This document shows, one piece after another, positions 27,776 to 35,661 of a DNA stretch of 64,000 nucleotides; positions within the stretch are counted from its first letter, which is position 1, and every line of letters starts with the position of its first letter. The translations under genes and the position numbers were made by a program. Source of the DNA: Pseudomonas congelans (GTDB taxonomy: Bacteria; Pseudomonadota; Gammaproteobacteria; Pseudomonadales; Pseudomonadaceae). The notes beneath the pieces were generated by a model. The model saw only the letters and a program-made list of their open reading frames with translations, did no database searches and had not been told where the DNA came from. The stretch spans positions 257,986 to 321,985 of the forward strand of contig NZ_FNJH01000003.1 in the NCBI RefSeq assembly GCF_900103225.1. Direction: 5' to 3'.

Positions 27776-28912
27776 ATGAAAGCCTCGTGGGATATTTTTT
27801 GCAGCGTAGTCGACAACTACGGTGATGCGGGCGTGACCTGGCGTCTGGCGCGCCAGCTCGTTGCCGAGCATGACCTGCAGGTGCGTTTATGGATCGATGA
27901 TTTGTCGGCTTTCGTTCGCTTGTGCCCTGGTGCCGAACCCCTGGCCCGGCAGCAATGGCAAGAGGGCGTAAGCGTTTGCCAGTGGCCGACCGAATGGGTG
28001 AACACCGATATTCCTGATGTAGTCATCGAAGCCTTCGCCTGCCGCCTGCCGACGGGCTACACCGAAGCGATGCTGCAGCGTTCGCCCAGGCCGCTATGGC
28101 TGAATCTCGAGTACCTCAGCGCCGAAGACTGGGTGTCTGGCTGCCACGGCCTGCCTTCGCCACAGTCGAACGGTTTGAAGAAGTTCTTTTTCTTCCCGGG
28201 CTTTTCCGCAGCCACGGGTGGTTTGCTGCGCGAAACGAGCCTGATCGAGCAGCGTCATGCGTTCCAGCGTGACGTAGTCGCGAGACAAGACTTCCTGAAG
28301 GGATTGGGTATCGAAGCGTTGCCCGATGCACGGCTGATCTCGGTATTCGCCTATGAAAATCCCGCGCTCTGCAGTTGGCTCGATGCCTTGGCCAGCGATA
28401 GCCGGCCGACGCATCTTCTAGTGCCGGAGGGACGCATCCTCGGCGACCTGCAGCGCTGGCTGGGTATCGACGATCCGCTGCGCGCCGGGTTCATTCAGGT
28501 CCGCGCGGGGCTGACGGTTCAGGTCCTGCCGTTCATCCGTCAGGAGCTTTACGACCAACTGCTCTGGAGCTGCGATTTCAACATCGTACGCGGCGAGGAC
28601 TCGTTCGTGCGTTCGCAGTGGGCGGGGCAGCCGATGCTCTGGCACATCTACCAGCAGGAAGACGATGCGCATCTGCCCAAGCTCGACGCGTTTTTAAAGC
28701 TCTATCTCGCGGGTCTTACGCCGGCGGCCGCTCAGGCGGTGAATCAGTTCTGGCAGCGCTGGAATGCCGGTGGCGACCTTGGCGAGTGCTGGGCGGCGCT
28801 GGCCGAGCACTGGCCGCAGATCGAGCGACATGCCGAACGCTGGTGCCAGCAACAAGCCGCACAGACTGATCTTGCCACGGCGCTGGTGCAGTTTTATGTA
28901 AATTCGCTATGA
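27776..28912 (+). CDS. earP: EF-P arginine rhamnosyltransferase EarP
   Basis: A 378-residue glycosyltransferase (GT104) that adds rhamnose from dTDP-rhamnose to Arg32 of elongation factor P. The N-terminus MKASWDIFCSVVDNYGDAGVTWRL contains the catalytic aspartate region DNYGDAG, and the C-terminal domain holds the nucleotide-sugar site RGEDSFVRSQWAGQPMLWHIY. The target gene efp lies 99 bases downstream on the same strand and encodes an arginine at position 32, a direct functional match. The start at 27776 has CAGGA upstream. Confidence 0.95.
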   Translation: MKASWDIFCSVVDNYGDAGVTWRLARQLVAEHDLQVRLWIDDLSAFVRLCPGAEPLARQQWQEGVSVCQWPTEWVNTDIPDVVIEAFACRLPTGYTEAMLQRSPRPLWLNLEYLSAEDWVSGCHGLPSPQSNGLKKFFFFPGFSAATGGLLRETSLIEQRHAFQRDVVARQDFLKGLGIEALPDARLISVFAYENPALCSWLDALASDSRPTHLLVPEGRILGDLQRWLGIDDPLRAGFIQVRAGLTVQVLPFIRQELYDQLLWSCDFNIVRGEDSFVRSQWAGQPMLWHIYQQEDDAHLPKLDAFLKLYLAGLTPAAAQAVNQFWQRWNAGGDLGECWAALAEHWPQIERHAERWCQQQAAQTDLATALVQFYVNSL

Positions 28913-28928
28913 TACGCGGCCTTGATAC

Positions 28929-28979
28929 AAGGCTCTGTACGAAAAAGGCCTGCGCAGGTTGTTTCTCGTACAGAGCCTT
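28929..28979 (+). promoter_or_regulatory. Long hairpin in the earP-efp gap
   Basis: Perfect 14-base inverted arms AAGGCTCTGTACGA (28929-28942) and TCGTACAGAGCCTT (28966-28979). The 23-base interior can itself pair (AAA/TTT after one bulge, then CCTG/CAGG), giving a near-continuous stem that fills most of the gap. It begins 17 bases after the earP stop and ends 32 bases before the efp ATG. There is little T tract, so it could be a terminator for earP, an RNA-stability element, or an attenuator ahead of efp. Confidence 0.7.
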
Positions 28980-29011
28980 TGGTTAATTCCATCCAAATTC
29001 GGATATATGCA

Positions 29012-29581
29012 ATGAAAACTGGTAAAGAGCTGAAACCCGGTACCGTGATCCGTCTCGAAAACGATCCTTGGCTGGTTCAGAAAGCTGAGTTCACCAAATC
29101 CGGTCGTAACAGCGCGATCATGAAGACCAAGCTGAAAAACCTGCTGACCGGTTACAAGACCGAGATCGTTTACAGCGCTGACGACAAGCTGGACGACGTG
29201 ATCCTGGATCGCAAGGAAGCCACCCTGTCTTTCATCAGCGGTGACACCTACACGTTCATGGACACCACTGACTACACCATGTACGAGTTGAACGCCGAAG
29301 ACATCGAAAGCGTTCTGCCTTTCGTTGAAGAAGGCATGACCGACGTCTGCGAAGCCGTGTTCTTCGACGAGCGCCTGGTTTCCGTAGAGTTGCCGACCAC
29401 TATCGTGCGTCAGGTTGACTACACCGAAGGCTCCGCTCGTGGCGACACGTCGGGCAAGGTCATGAAGCCTGCCAAACTGAAAAACGGCACCGAGCTGAGC
29501 GTTGCTGACTTCATCGAAATCGGCGACATGATCGAGATCGATACCCGTGAAGGCGGTTCCTACAAAGGCCGTGCGAAGTAA
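29012..29581 (+). CDS. efp: Elongation factor P
   Basis: A 189-residue translation factor that rescues ribosomes stalled at polyproline. It has three beta-barrel domains; the KOW-like first domain carries the loop TKSGRNSA with Arg32 at the tip, the residue rhamnosylated by EarP, instead of the lysine modified by EpmA in E. coli. The ATG at 29012 gives the standard length; an upstream frame continuation through the hairpin is not credible. It should have its own promoter in or near the hairpin region, since EF-P is needed in larger amounts than EarP. Confidence 0.97.
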   Translation: MKTGKELKPGTVIRLENDPWLVQKAEFTKSGRNSAIMKTKLKNLLTGYKTEIVYSADDKLDDVILDRKEATLSFISGDTYTFMDTTDYTMYELNAEDIESVLPFVEEGMTDVCEAVFFDERLVSVELPTTIVRQVDYTEGSARGDTSGKVMKPAKLKNGTELSVADFIEIGDMIEIDTREGGSYKGRAK

Positions 29582-29606
29582 GCACGGTTTTGTAACCCCG
29601 TTACGC

Positions 29607-29635
29607 AAGAAACCCGCATCGCTGCGGGTTTTTTT
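29607..29635 (+). terminator. efp intrinsic terminator
   Basis: Stem AACCCGCA/TGCGGGTT (29611-29618 with 29623-29630) with a TCGC loop followed by seven T. It begins 26 bases after the efp stop. Confidence 0.93.
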
Positions 29636-29683
29636 GTGCCTGAGATTCTTGCCGGGCAGCCGTTACTCAGGCGTCGGACAGGA

Positions 29684-30103
29684 TCAGACTTTTACATGCA
29701 GGCGCACATCGACGTTACCGCGAGTGGCGTTGGAGTAGGGGCATACCACGTGCGCAGCATCGACCAGTTGCTGGGCTTCGGCTTGTTCCAGGCCTGGCAG
29801 GCTGACATGCAGATCGATGTCCAGACCGAAACCGCCCGGAATCTGGCCGATGCCTACGTGGGCGGTGATCGAGGTGTCTGCCGGAATGCTGCGTTTGCTC
29901 TGGCCGGCCACGAACTTCAATGCACCGATGAAGCAGGCCGAATAACCGGCAGCGAACAGCTGCTCAGGGTTAGTCGCTGCACCGCCAGCACCGCCGAGTT
30001 CTTTCGGGGTCGCCAGCTTGACGTCGAGAATCTTGTCGTTGGAGACAGCACGACCATCACGGCCGCCGGTGGCGGTTGCAACTGCGGTGTAAAGAGTGTC
30101 CAT
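29684..30103 (-). CDS. ohr: Organic hydroperoxide resistance protein Ohr
   Basis: A 139-residue OsmC/Ohr-family thiol peroxidase that reduces fatty-acid and other organic hydroperoxides. Peroxidatic C57 lies in AAGYSACF and resolving C121 in VVCPYSNATRGN. Arg and Glu partners of the family are in the expected N-terminal segment. The start MDTLYTAVATATGG at 30103 matches the family; an ATG at 30139 would add 12 residues. It is next to ohrR, its regulator, on the same strand. Confidence 0.95.
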   Translation of the reverse strand: MDTLYTAVATATGGRDGRAVSNDKILDVKLATPKELGGAGGAATNPEQLFAAGYSACFIGALKFVAGQSKRSIPADTSITAHVGIGQIPGGFGLDIDLHVSLPGLEQAEAQQLVDAAHVVCPYSNATRGNVDVRLHVKV

Positions 30104-30131
30104 GATCTTTCCTCGTTCGATAAAGGTTTGA

Positions 30132-30200
30132 TTGCGCAAAATACTTGCGCGCTAACTAATCGCAGGGCAAAGGTAGTCCAAGGATAGTTTGCGCGCAAGT
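30132..30200 (-). promoter_or_regulatory. Candidate OhrR operator cluster upstream of ohr
   Basis: Three related GC-core palindromes lie within 97 bases upstream of the ohr start: TTGCGCAA (30132-30139), TTGCGCGCTA (30145-30154) and TTGCGCGCAA (30189-30198). The 15-base sites at 30143-30157 and 30186-30200 match each other at 14 positions in inverted orientation. The location fits repression by a MarR-type dimer. Binding is inferred, not shown. Confidence 0.5.
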
Positions 30201-30331
30201 TAATTTTTCAGAAAAGTGCGAGGCCTGTCGTTGGCGGGCAGGGCCACCGCTCTGGAAAGCCTGCCAGGCCTCACGCACGGTAGGTCGTGCATGACGAGGA
30301 CAGGTCTGCCGGAATTGGGGGAGGGCTTGTC

Positions 30332-30805
30332 CTAGAGGCTATGGTGCAGATGCTCGCGCAGCTCCAGCAACTGGGCTTGCAGGTCGCGAAGCTTTTCCAT
30401 GGTCAGTCCGCTCGACGAGAGAACACAGCCAGGTACGGTCAAGGCCTTTTGCTGCAATTCGCGGCCCTGTGCGGTCAGGTGAAGCAACACCACCCGCTCG
30501 TCTTCCTTGCTGCGCGTACGGCTGATGAAGCCCTCACCTTCAAGGCGTTTGAGCAGAGGCGTCAATGAGCCAGGATCGGTGAGCAGGCGGGTGCTGACGT
30601 CTCCCACGGTAAGCCCGTCCCGTTCCCACAGCACCATCATCGCCAGGTACTGCGGATAGGTCAGCCCGAGCGCCTGCAACAGCGGCTTGTAAACCTTGGT
30701 CATCATCAACGAGGTGGAATACAGAGCGAAACACAATTGGTTATCCAGCAGCAGCGAATCGCAATCGGCAGGTGCGGAGCGGGTCGGGCTTTCGTCGGCA
30801 CTCAT
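30332..30805 (-). CDS. ohrR: OhrR, MarR-family peroxide-sensing repressor
   Basis: A 157-residue winged-helix repressor. The sensing cysteine C25 lies in the diagnostic [13 protein letters not shown] segment, and a second cysteine C127 in VPGCVL suggests the two-Cys mechanism, in which hydroperoxide forms an intersubunit disulfide and releases DNA. The winged helix spans about residues 65-110 ([26 protein letters not shown], then [11 protein letters not shown]). It lies 228 bases upstream of ohr on the same strand. An AAACTCA/TGAGTTT palindrome (30817-30823 with 30830-30836) just before its start may be an autoregulatory site. Confidence 0.93.
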   Translation of the reverse strand: MSADESPTRSAPADCDSLLLDNQLCFALYSTSLMMTKVYKPLLQALGLTYPQYLAMMVLWERDGLTVGDVSTRLLTDPGSLTPLLKRLEGEGFISRTRSKEDERVVLLHLTAQGRELQQKALTVPGCVLSSSGLTMEKLRDLQAQLLELREHLHHSL

Positions 30806-30993
30806 ATCAGGTCCTCAAACTCAGTCGAATGAGTTTAACTTAGTGTTGCACTCTTTAATGCGCCAGATAATTTCGTTCATGCGCGCTCAAAGCGCTGGCA
30901 TCGTGCGTGATGCGCGAAAAAAACCGCGTCATCGGGTGTCGGTCCAGAGCAGGACTGCGTAGCATTTGGCCATTGACCGGGTGGGGACGCAGT

Positions 30994-31740
30994 GTGATTG
31001 AAATTGTGATGTTTGTGTTGCTGGGTGCAGCGATGGGCACCCTGGGAGGGTTGTTCGGTATCGGTGGTGGTCTTGTGGCAATTCCCGCGCTCGGGGTGCT
31101 GTTCGGTCTTGATCAGCAACTCGCTCAAGGGACCGCCTTGTTGATGGTCCTGCCCAACGTGCTGCTTGCCTTGTGGCGTTACAACCAGCGCAACCGGATT
31201 CTGTTGCGTAATGCGCTGATGCTGATCATCCCCAGTTTCATTTTTGCCTGGCTGACCTCGCTGCTCGCGGTCCGCGTCGACCCGCAAGCTATGCGCCTGG
31301 GCTTTGTCGGCTTTCTGGTGGTGCTCACCGTGTTCAATGTCGCGCAGATGTATTGGCGCAGCAAGCAGGCTGCTGCCGGGTTGCGTCATGAAAAGTGGCT
31401 ATGGCTGCTGGGCGTCGGATCCGGCGTGACTGGTGGTCTGTTTGGCGTCGGCGGCGGGGTAGTGGCAACGCCGATCCTTACCAGTTTTTTCGGCACAAGC
31501 CAGGTCGTGGCCCAGGGGCTGGCGCTATCCCTGGCGGCGCCGAGCACCGGTATCACGCTGGTCACTTACGCACTGCACGATCACGTCAACTGGTCGATGG
31601 GTATTCCGCTGGCCATCGGCGGCCTGGCCAGCATCAGCTGGGGCGTGAAGCTGGCGCATTCGTTGCCTGAGCGAACCCTGCGCTTGATGTTCTGCGTGTT
31701 TCTGGTGCTCTGTGCGGTCATTCTCGCGCTCAAGGTTTGA
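30994..31740 (+). CDS. TSUP (TauE/SafE) family membrane permease
   Basis: A 248-residue protein with about seven to eight hydrophobic helices and the duplicated glycine-rich signature of TauE/SafE carriers: LGGLFGIGGGLVAIPAL near residue 20 and GLFGVGGGVVATPIL near residue 155. Members export sulfite, sulfoacetate or similar small anions; substrate unknown here. The start is taken as GTG at 30994 with GGGGA upstream because the first helix follows directly. The 3-prime end overlaps the convergent LysR gene by 11 bases. Confidence 0.83.
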   Translation: MIEIVMFVLLGAAMGTLGGLFGIGGGLVAIPALGVLFGLDQQLAQGTALLMVLPNVLLALWRYNQRNRILLRNALMLIIPSFIFAWLTSLLAVRVDPQAMRLGFVGFLVVLTVFNVAQMYWRSKQAAAGLRHEKWLWLLGVGSGVTGGLFGVGGGVVATPILTSFFGTSQVVAQGLALSLAAPSTGITLVTYALHDHVNWSMGIPLAIGGLASISWGVKLAHSLPERTLRLMFCVFLVLCAVILALKV

Positions 31741-32620
31741 AGCCGGCGATGATGTAATCGGCCATGCATTCGGTAATGGGCGAGGGGGTTTCAGGGTTGC
31801 GCAGCAGGACGATGCTGGCGGTCGGCAACTGTGGCAATTGTTCCGCCTCGCCGAGGATGCGCAAGTCCGCTGTGGCCAGACTCTGGAACTGCGCGGTGAC
31901 AGCCAGTCCCGCACTGACCACTGCGGTGATCGCCGCCATGCTTGAGCTGCTGTAGGCGATGCGGTAATCGCGCCCCACGCTGTCCAGCGCATTGCAGGCC
32001 CAGTCACGACAGAAGCAGTGTGTGTTGAACATCGCCAGCGGCATGGGCGTTTGCTCATGCGGGGCAAAGCCGATGGCCTCCATCCACATCAGGCGTTCCT
32101 GACGCAATAGTGTGCCGATCTCGGTGCCGGGCTTGCGCGTGACAATGGTCAGATCAAGGTCGTGACGTTGCAGCAGAAGGTCCGATGGCTCGCAATGCAC
32201 TTCCACCTGAACCAGCGGATAGGCCTGCGCGAATTGCGCCAGAATGCCGGGCAAAAAGCGCATCACGTAGTCGTCCGGCGAGCCGATTTTTACCACGCCG
32301 ATCATGTGTGGCTCGCGCAAGGTATTGAATACCTCGCTATGCAGCTTGAGGATCCGCCGCGCATAGCCGAGCAGTACCTGACCCTCTGCAGTCAGGTTCA
32401 GCACCCGGCCTTCACGCTGAAACAGTGGGCGCTGCACGACATCTTCCTCCAGACGCTTCATCTGCATGCTGACCGCCGACTGCGTGCGATTGACGGCTTC
32501 GCCTGCGCGGGTAAAGCCGCCGTGATCGGCAATGGCCACGAAGGTGCGCAGCAGTTCGGTATCAATGCTCGGGTAGGTGGCCAATACATCAATCTCCCAG
32601 ATGTAACGCATAAGGAACAT
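31730..32620 (-). CDS. LysR-family transcriptional regulator
   Basis: Up to 296 residues. The N-terminal winged HTH (LLRTFVAIADHGGFTRAGEAVNRTQSAVSMQMKRLEE region) precedes a substrate-binding-like effector domain. It resembles the group whose members control amino acid exporters or flagellar functions, but no target is clear; the adjacent convergent TSUP gene is one candidate and the divergent DUF1127 gene another. The true start may be a TTG near 32584 preceded by GGGAG, because homologues begin close to LATYPSIDTELL; ATG codons at 32620 and 32611 are alternatives. Confidence 0.85.
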   Translation of the reverse strand: MFLMRYIWEIDVLATYPSIDTELLRTFVAIADHGGFTRAGEAVNRTQSAVSMQMKRLEEDVVQRPLFQREGRVLNLTAEGQVLLGYARRILKLHSEVFNTLREPHMIGVVKIGSPDDYVMRFLPGILAQFAQAYPLVQVEVHCEPSDLLLQRHDLDLTIVTRKPGTEIGTLLRQERLMWMEAIGFAPHEQTPMPLAMFNTHCFCRDWACNALDSVGRDYRIAYSSSSMAAITAVVSAGLAVTAQFQSLATADLRILGEAEQLPQLPTASIVLLRNPETPSPITECMADYIIAGFKP

Positions 32621-32681
32621 TCGTTGGATTGATCCTACGCCCGGCGCGAGACTTCAGTCATCCCACACGGAGGGCTAGGTG

Positions 32682-32912
32682 ATGAAAGGTCAGAAACAAT
32701 GCGTATTGATGGAAGAGGCTGATGGGTGTTCGCAGTCGGGCACGCTGTTCACAGCGCTGAGGTGTCATCTGCAGCGCTGGCTGGAGCTGCATCGGCAGCG
32801 CCACTTGCTGGCACAGATGAGTGACGGAACACTGAAGGACCTTGGCTTGAGCCGTGCCGACATTCAGCAGGAAGCCGAGCGCCCATTCTGGGACGACCCG
32901 CTCAAGCGCTGA
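32682..32912 (+). CDS. DUF1127 small protein
   Basis: A 76-residue basic protein ending in the DUF1127 motif (LLAQMSDGTLKDLGLSRADIQQEAERPFW region, about residues 45-72). Such arginine-rich small proteins bind RNA or affect phosphate, carbon and stress physiology in alphaproteobacteria; the Pseudomonas role is unclear. ATG at 32682 follows GGAGG; a GTG sits immediately before it in frame. It is divergent from the LysR gene, 61 bases away, and so could be under its control. Confidence 0.8.
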   Translation: MKGQKQCVLMEEADGCSQSGTLFTALRCHLQRWLELHRQRHLLAQMSDGTLKDLGLSRADIQQEAERPFWDDPLKR

Positions 32913-32930
32913 GCGGGCAGTTTTTCCGGT

Positions 32931-34277
32931 TTAGCGCCTGACCTGCTTGAGGGTCTCGGCAATCAGGAAGGCCAGTTCCAGTGACTGATCGGCGTTCATG
33001 CGCGGGTCGCAATGCGTGTGATAGCGATCCGAAAGGCCGTCTTCAGTGATCGGGCGGGCACCACCGATGCATTCGGTGACGTTCTGTCCGGTCATTTCGA
33101 TATGGATGCCGCCCGCGTAAGTGCCCTCGGCCTGGTGCACCTGAAAGAACTGCTTCACTTCGCCAAGGATCTGCGCGAAATCGCGGGTCTTGTAGCCGCT
33201 GCTTGCCTTGATCGTGTTGCCGTGCATAGGGTCCGAGCTCCACAGCACCTTGCGGCCTTCGCGCTCGACGGCGCGGATCAGCTGTGGCAAGTGATCACCT
33301 ACCTTGTTGGCGCCCATGCGCGCGATCAGGTTCAGGCGTCCCGGGTCGTTATCCGGGTTGAGGGTATCGATCAGGCGAATCAGGTCGTCGGTGTTCATGC
33401 TCGGGCCGACCTTGACGCCGATCGGGTTGTTGACCCCGCGCAGGAACTCGACATGCGCGCCATCCAGCTGGCGGGTACGGTCGCCGATCCACAGCATGTG
33501 CGCCGAGCAATCGTAGTAATCGTTAGTCAGGCTGTCGCGTCGTACGAAAGCTTCTTCGTAATTGAGCAGCAGCGCTTCGTGGGCGGTGAAGAAGCTGGTT
33601 TCGCGCAATTGCGGCGAGCTGTCCATGCCGCAGGCGCGCATGAACGCCAGGGTTTCATCGATACGCCCGGCCAGCTGGCTGTACTTTTCTGCCAGCGCCG
33701 AGTTGGCAATGAAGTCCAGGTTCCATTTGTGGACCTGATGCAGGTCGGCGAACCCGCCCTGAGCGAAAGCGCGCAGCAGGTTCAGAGTGGCGGTGGACTG
33801 GTTATAGGCCTGCAGCAGGCGCTCGGGGTCCGGTACACGGCTCTTCTCGTCGAACCCGATGCCGTTGACGATATCGCCGCGGTACGCCGGGAGCGTCACG
33901 CCATCGATGATTTCATCGTTGGCCGAGCGTGGCTTGGCAAATTGCCCGGCCATGCGGCCGACTTTCACCACCGGGCAGCCGGCGGCAAACGTCATCACGA
34001 TTGCCATCTGCAGCAGGACCTTGAACGTATCGCGAATCTTGGCGGCGGAAAACTCCATGAAGCTTTCCGCGCAGTCGCCGCCCTGCAGCAAGAACGCACG
34101 CCCCTGGGTCACTTCGGCAAACTGACGGCGCAACTCACGTGCTTCGCCGGCGAACACCAGCGGCGGATAACTGGCCAGCGTCTGTTCGACCCTGTGCAGG
34201 TGCTCGGCATCAGGGTAGTGAGGTTGCTGCTGAATCGGCAGTGCCCGCCAGCTGTCGGGGCTCCAGGGTTGGCTCAT
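32931..34277 (-). CDS. Class II 3-deoxy-7-phosphoheptulonate (DAHP) synthase
   Basis: A 448-residue AroA-II enzyme that condenses PEP and erythrose-4-phosphate to start the shikimate pathway. Class II features: the N-terminal [70 protein letters not shown] and the C-terminal THCDPRMN metal motif. The start [10 protein letters not shown] at 34277 is family-typical. It stands alone; pseudomonads usually also encode class I isozymes, so this may serve a particular aromatic branch. Confidence 0.94.
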   Translation of the reverse strand: MSQPWSPDSWRALPIQQQPHYPDAEHLHRVEQTLASYPPLVFAGEARELRRQFAEVTQGRAFLLQGGDCAESFMEFSAAKIRDTFKVLLQMAIVMTFAAGCPVVKVGRMAGQFAKPRSANDEIIDGVTLPAYRGDIVNGIGFDEKSRVPDPERLLQAYNQSTATLNLLRAFAQGGFADLHQVHKWNLDFIANSALAEKYSQLAGRIDETLAFMRACGMDSSPQLRETSFFTAHEALLLNYEEAFVRRDSLTNDYYDCSAHMLWIGDRTRQLDGAHVEFLRGVNNPIGVKVGPSMNTDDLIRLIDTLNPDNDPGRLNLIARMGANKVGDHLPQLIRAVEREGRKVLWSSDPMHGNTIKASSGYKTRDFAQILGEVKQFFQVHQAEGTYAGGIHIEMTGQNVTECIGGARPITEDGLSDRYHTHCDPRMNADQSLELAFLIAETLKQVRR

Positions 34278-34446
34278 TATTGGCTCTAGAGTTGTGCAAT
34301 CGGATCGGCATGTTAGCAGTTCGTCGTTGCTCTGCCAGTCTGGTGCGGACCATTCGAGCGGCGCCGCACGCCACAACGTGTGACAAAGCCGCGCGCTTGC
34401 CCGACAATTCGTATTTTGCGCTCAGCGCAGACAACCAGGAACGGTG

Positions 34447-35208
34447 ATGACGGAAGAGCGTGAGCGCGTAGAGCGGATCCTGGCCGAGGTCCACGACGAT
34501 TTCGGCATGATTCGCGTGCTGGAAGTGGAGGACTACCGCTTTCTGGAGTTTGGCGATGCCATCGAGCAAAGCTGTACCTTTACAGCCGATCCGAGCTGGC
34601 TGGAGTACGACTACACCCGAGCGATGCTGATCGGCGCGCTGTGTCATGACGCGCCGGAAAGCGCGCTGTTTCTGGGGCTGGGAGCCGGCACGCTGACCCA
34701 GGCCTGCATGAAGTTCCTGCCCCTCGAGGACGTTGAAGTCATCGAGCTGCGCCCGGATGTGCCGCGTCTGGCCATGGAGTTCATGGGGCTCGACGACGAT
34801 CCGCGTCTGTATATCCGCATCGGCGATGCGCTGGACCTGCTGGACAGCGCCGAGCCTGCCGACCTGATCTTTGTCGACCTGTACACCGATGTCGGGCCGG
34901 GCGTCGGGCACCTGGCCTGGAATTTCCTGCAGAGCTGTCAGCAGCGGCTGAGTCCGGGCGGCTGGCTGATCATCAATCAGTGGGCCACCGACGACGGCAA
35001 GCCGCTGGGCGCGGCGCTGTTGCGTGGTCTATATCACCGTCACTACTGGGAGCTGCCGGTGAAGGAGGGTAATGTCATCCTGCTCGTGCCGGCCGACCTG
35101 GATCAGACGCTGGATATCGACGCGTTACGCGGGCGCGCCGAGGCACTTGCACCGGATCTGGGTTACTCGCTGGCATCGCTGATCGGGGCTATTCGTCCCG
35201 CGACCTGA
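34447..35208 (+). CDS. Spermidine-synthase-like SAM-fold protein
   Basis: A 253-residue protein of the spermidine synthase-like methyltransferase fold. The glycine motif FLGLGAGTLTQA is near residue 78, the acidic loop VEVIELRPDV near 100, and FVDLYTD near 140. The residues that bind putrescine in SpeE are not clearly present, and the N-terminal beta domain is short, so aminopropyl transfer is unproven; pseudomonads carry several such paralogues. ATG at 34447 is preceded by an in-frame GTG at 34444. It is divergent from the DAHP synthase gene (169-base gap). Confidence 0.75.
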   Translation: MTEERERVERILAEVHDDFGMIRVLEVEDYRFLEFGDAIEQSCTFTADPSWLEYDYTRAMLIGALCHDAPESALFLGLGAGTLTQACMKFLPLEDVEVIELRPDVPRLAMEFMGLDDDPRLYIRIGDALDLLDSAEPADLIFVDLYTDVGPGVGHLAWNFLQSCQQRLSPGGWLIINQWATDDGKPLGAALLRGLYHRHYWELPVKEGNVILLVPADLDQTLDIDALRGRAEALAPDLGYSLASLIGAIRPAT

Positions 35209-35661
35209 GCTGACGACAGGTGAGTCGATTGTGCTGAAAACAGGGTGGGACAATTCGCCACACCTCGAAGGCCGTGATACCAGTCATACGCAGGAATAGA
35301 TTAAACGTTTAAGCGGCAATGCCCGCAATCCCGGGCCCGCGCCCTGATCAGACGGCCTTCTGCCCGCACTCAGGGCCTGCCGCCGCTCAAAAATGGCGCA
35401 ACGTTTCGTAAAAAAAGACTCACTAAGGTGCGTATTTCCGGTATAGTGCGCGCCGGCCTTAACACGGCCCTCGTCAAGGTATTGCAGTTCCCCGAAGCCA
35501 GCTTCGGTTGCTTGTTCGCACAACGGACTAGCCTGGACGATCCATTCATCAAACGTTTTCGCAAATCCCCGCCGACAAAGCAGCCAGGGTGACCTCAAGG
35601 TCGTACACGGCACGCGCAGCTTTGAAGCATGGGTCTTTGCGGATGCACTAGAGGCAGACCC
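35209..35661 (+). promoter_or_regulatory. Long leader/promoter region of the DEAD-box helicase gene
   Basis: A 453-base non-coding stretch. TATAGT at 35440-35445 in a GTGCGCGCC context is a likely -10, giving a leader of over 200 bases. Inside it are a CCGAAGC/GCTTCGG stem and, directly at the start codon, GGGTCT/AGACCC arms (35631-35636 with 35656-35661) that enclose the ribosome site AGAGG. This would hide or present the start depending on folding, as in cold-induced csdA and cspA leaders. No gene is supported. Confidence 0.5.
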
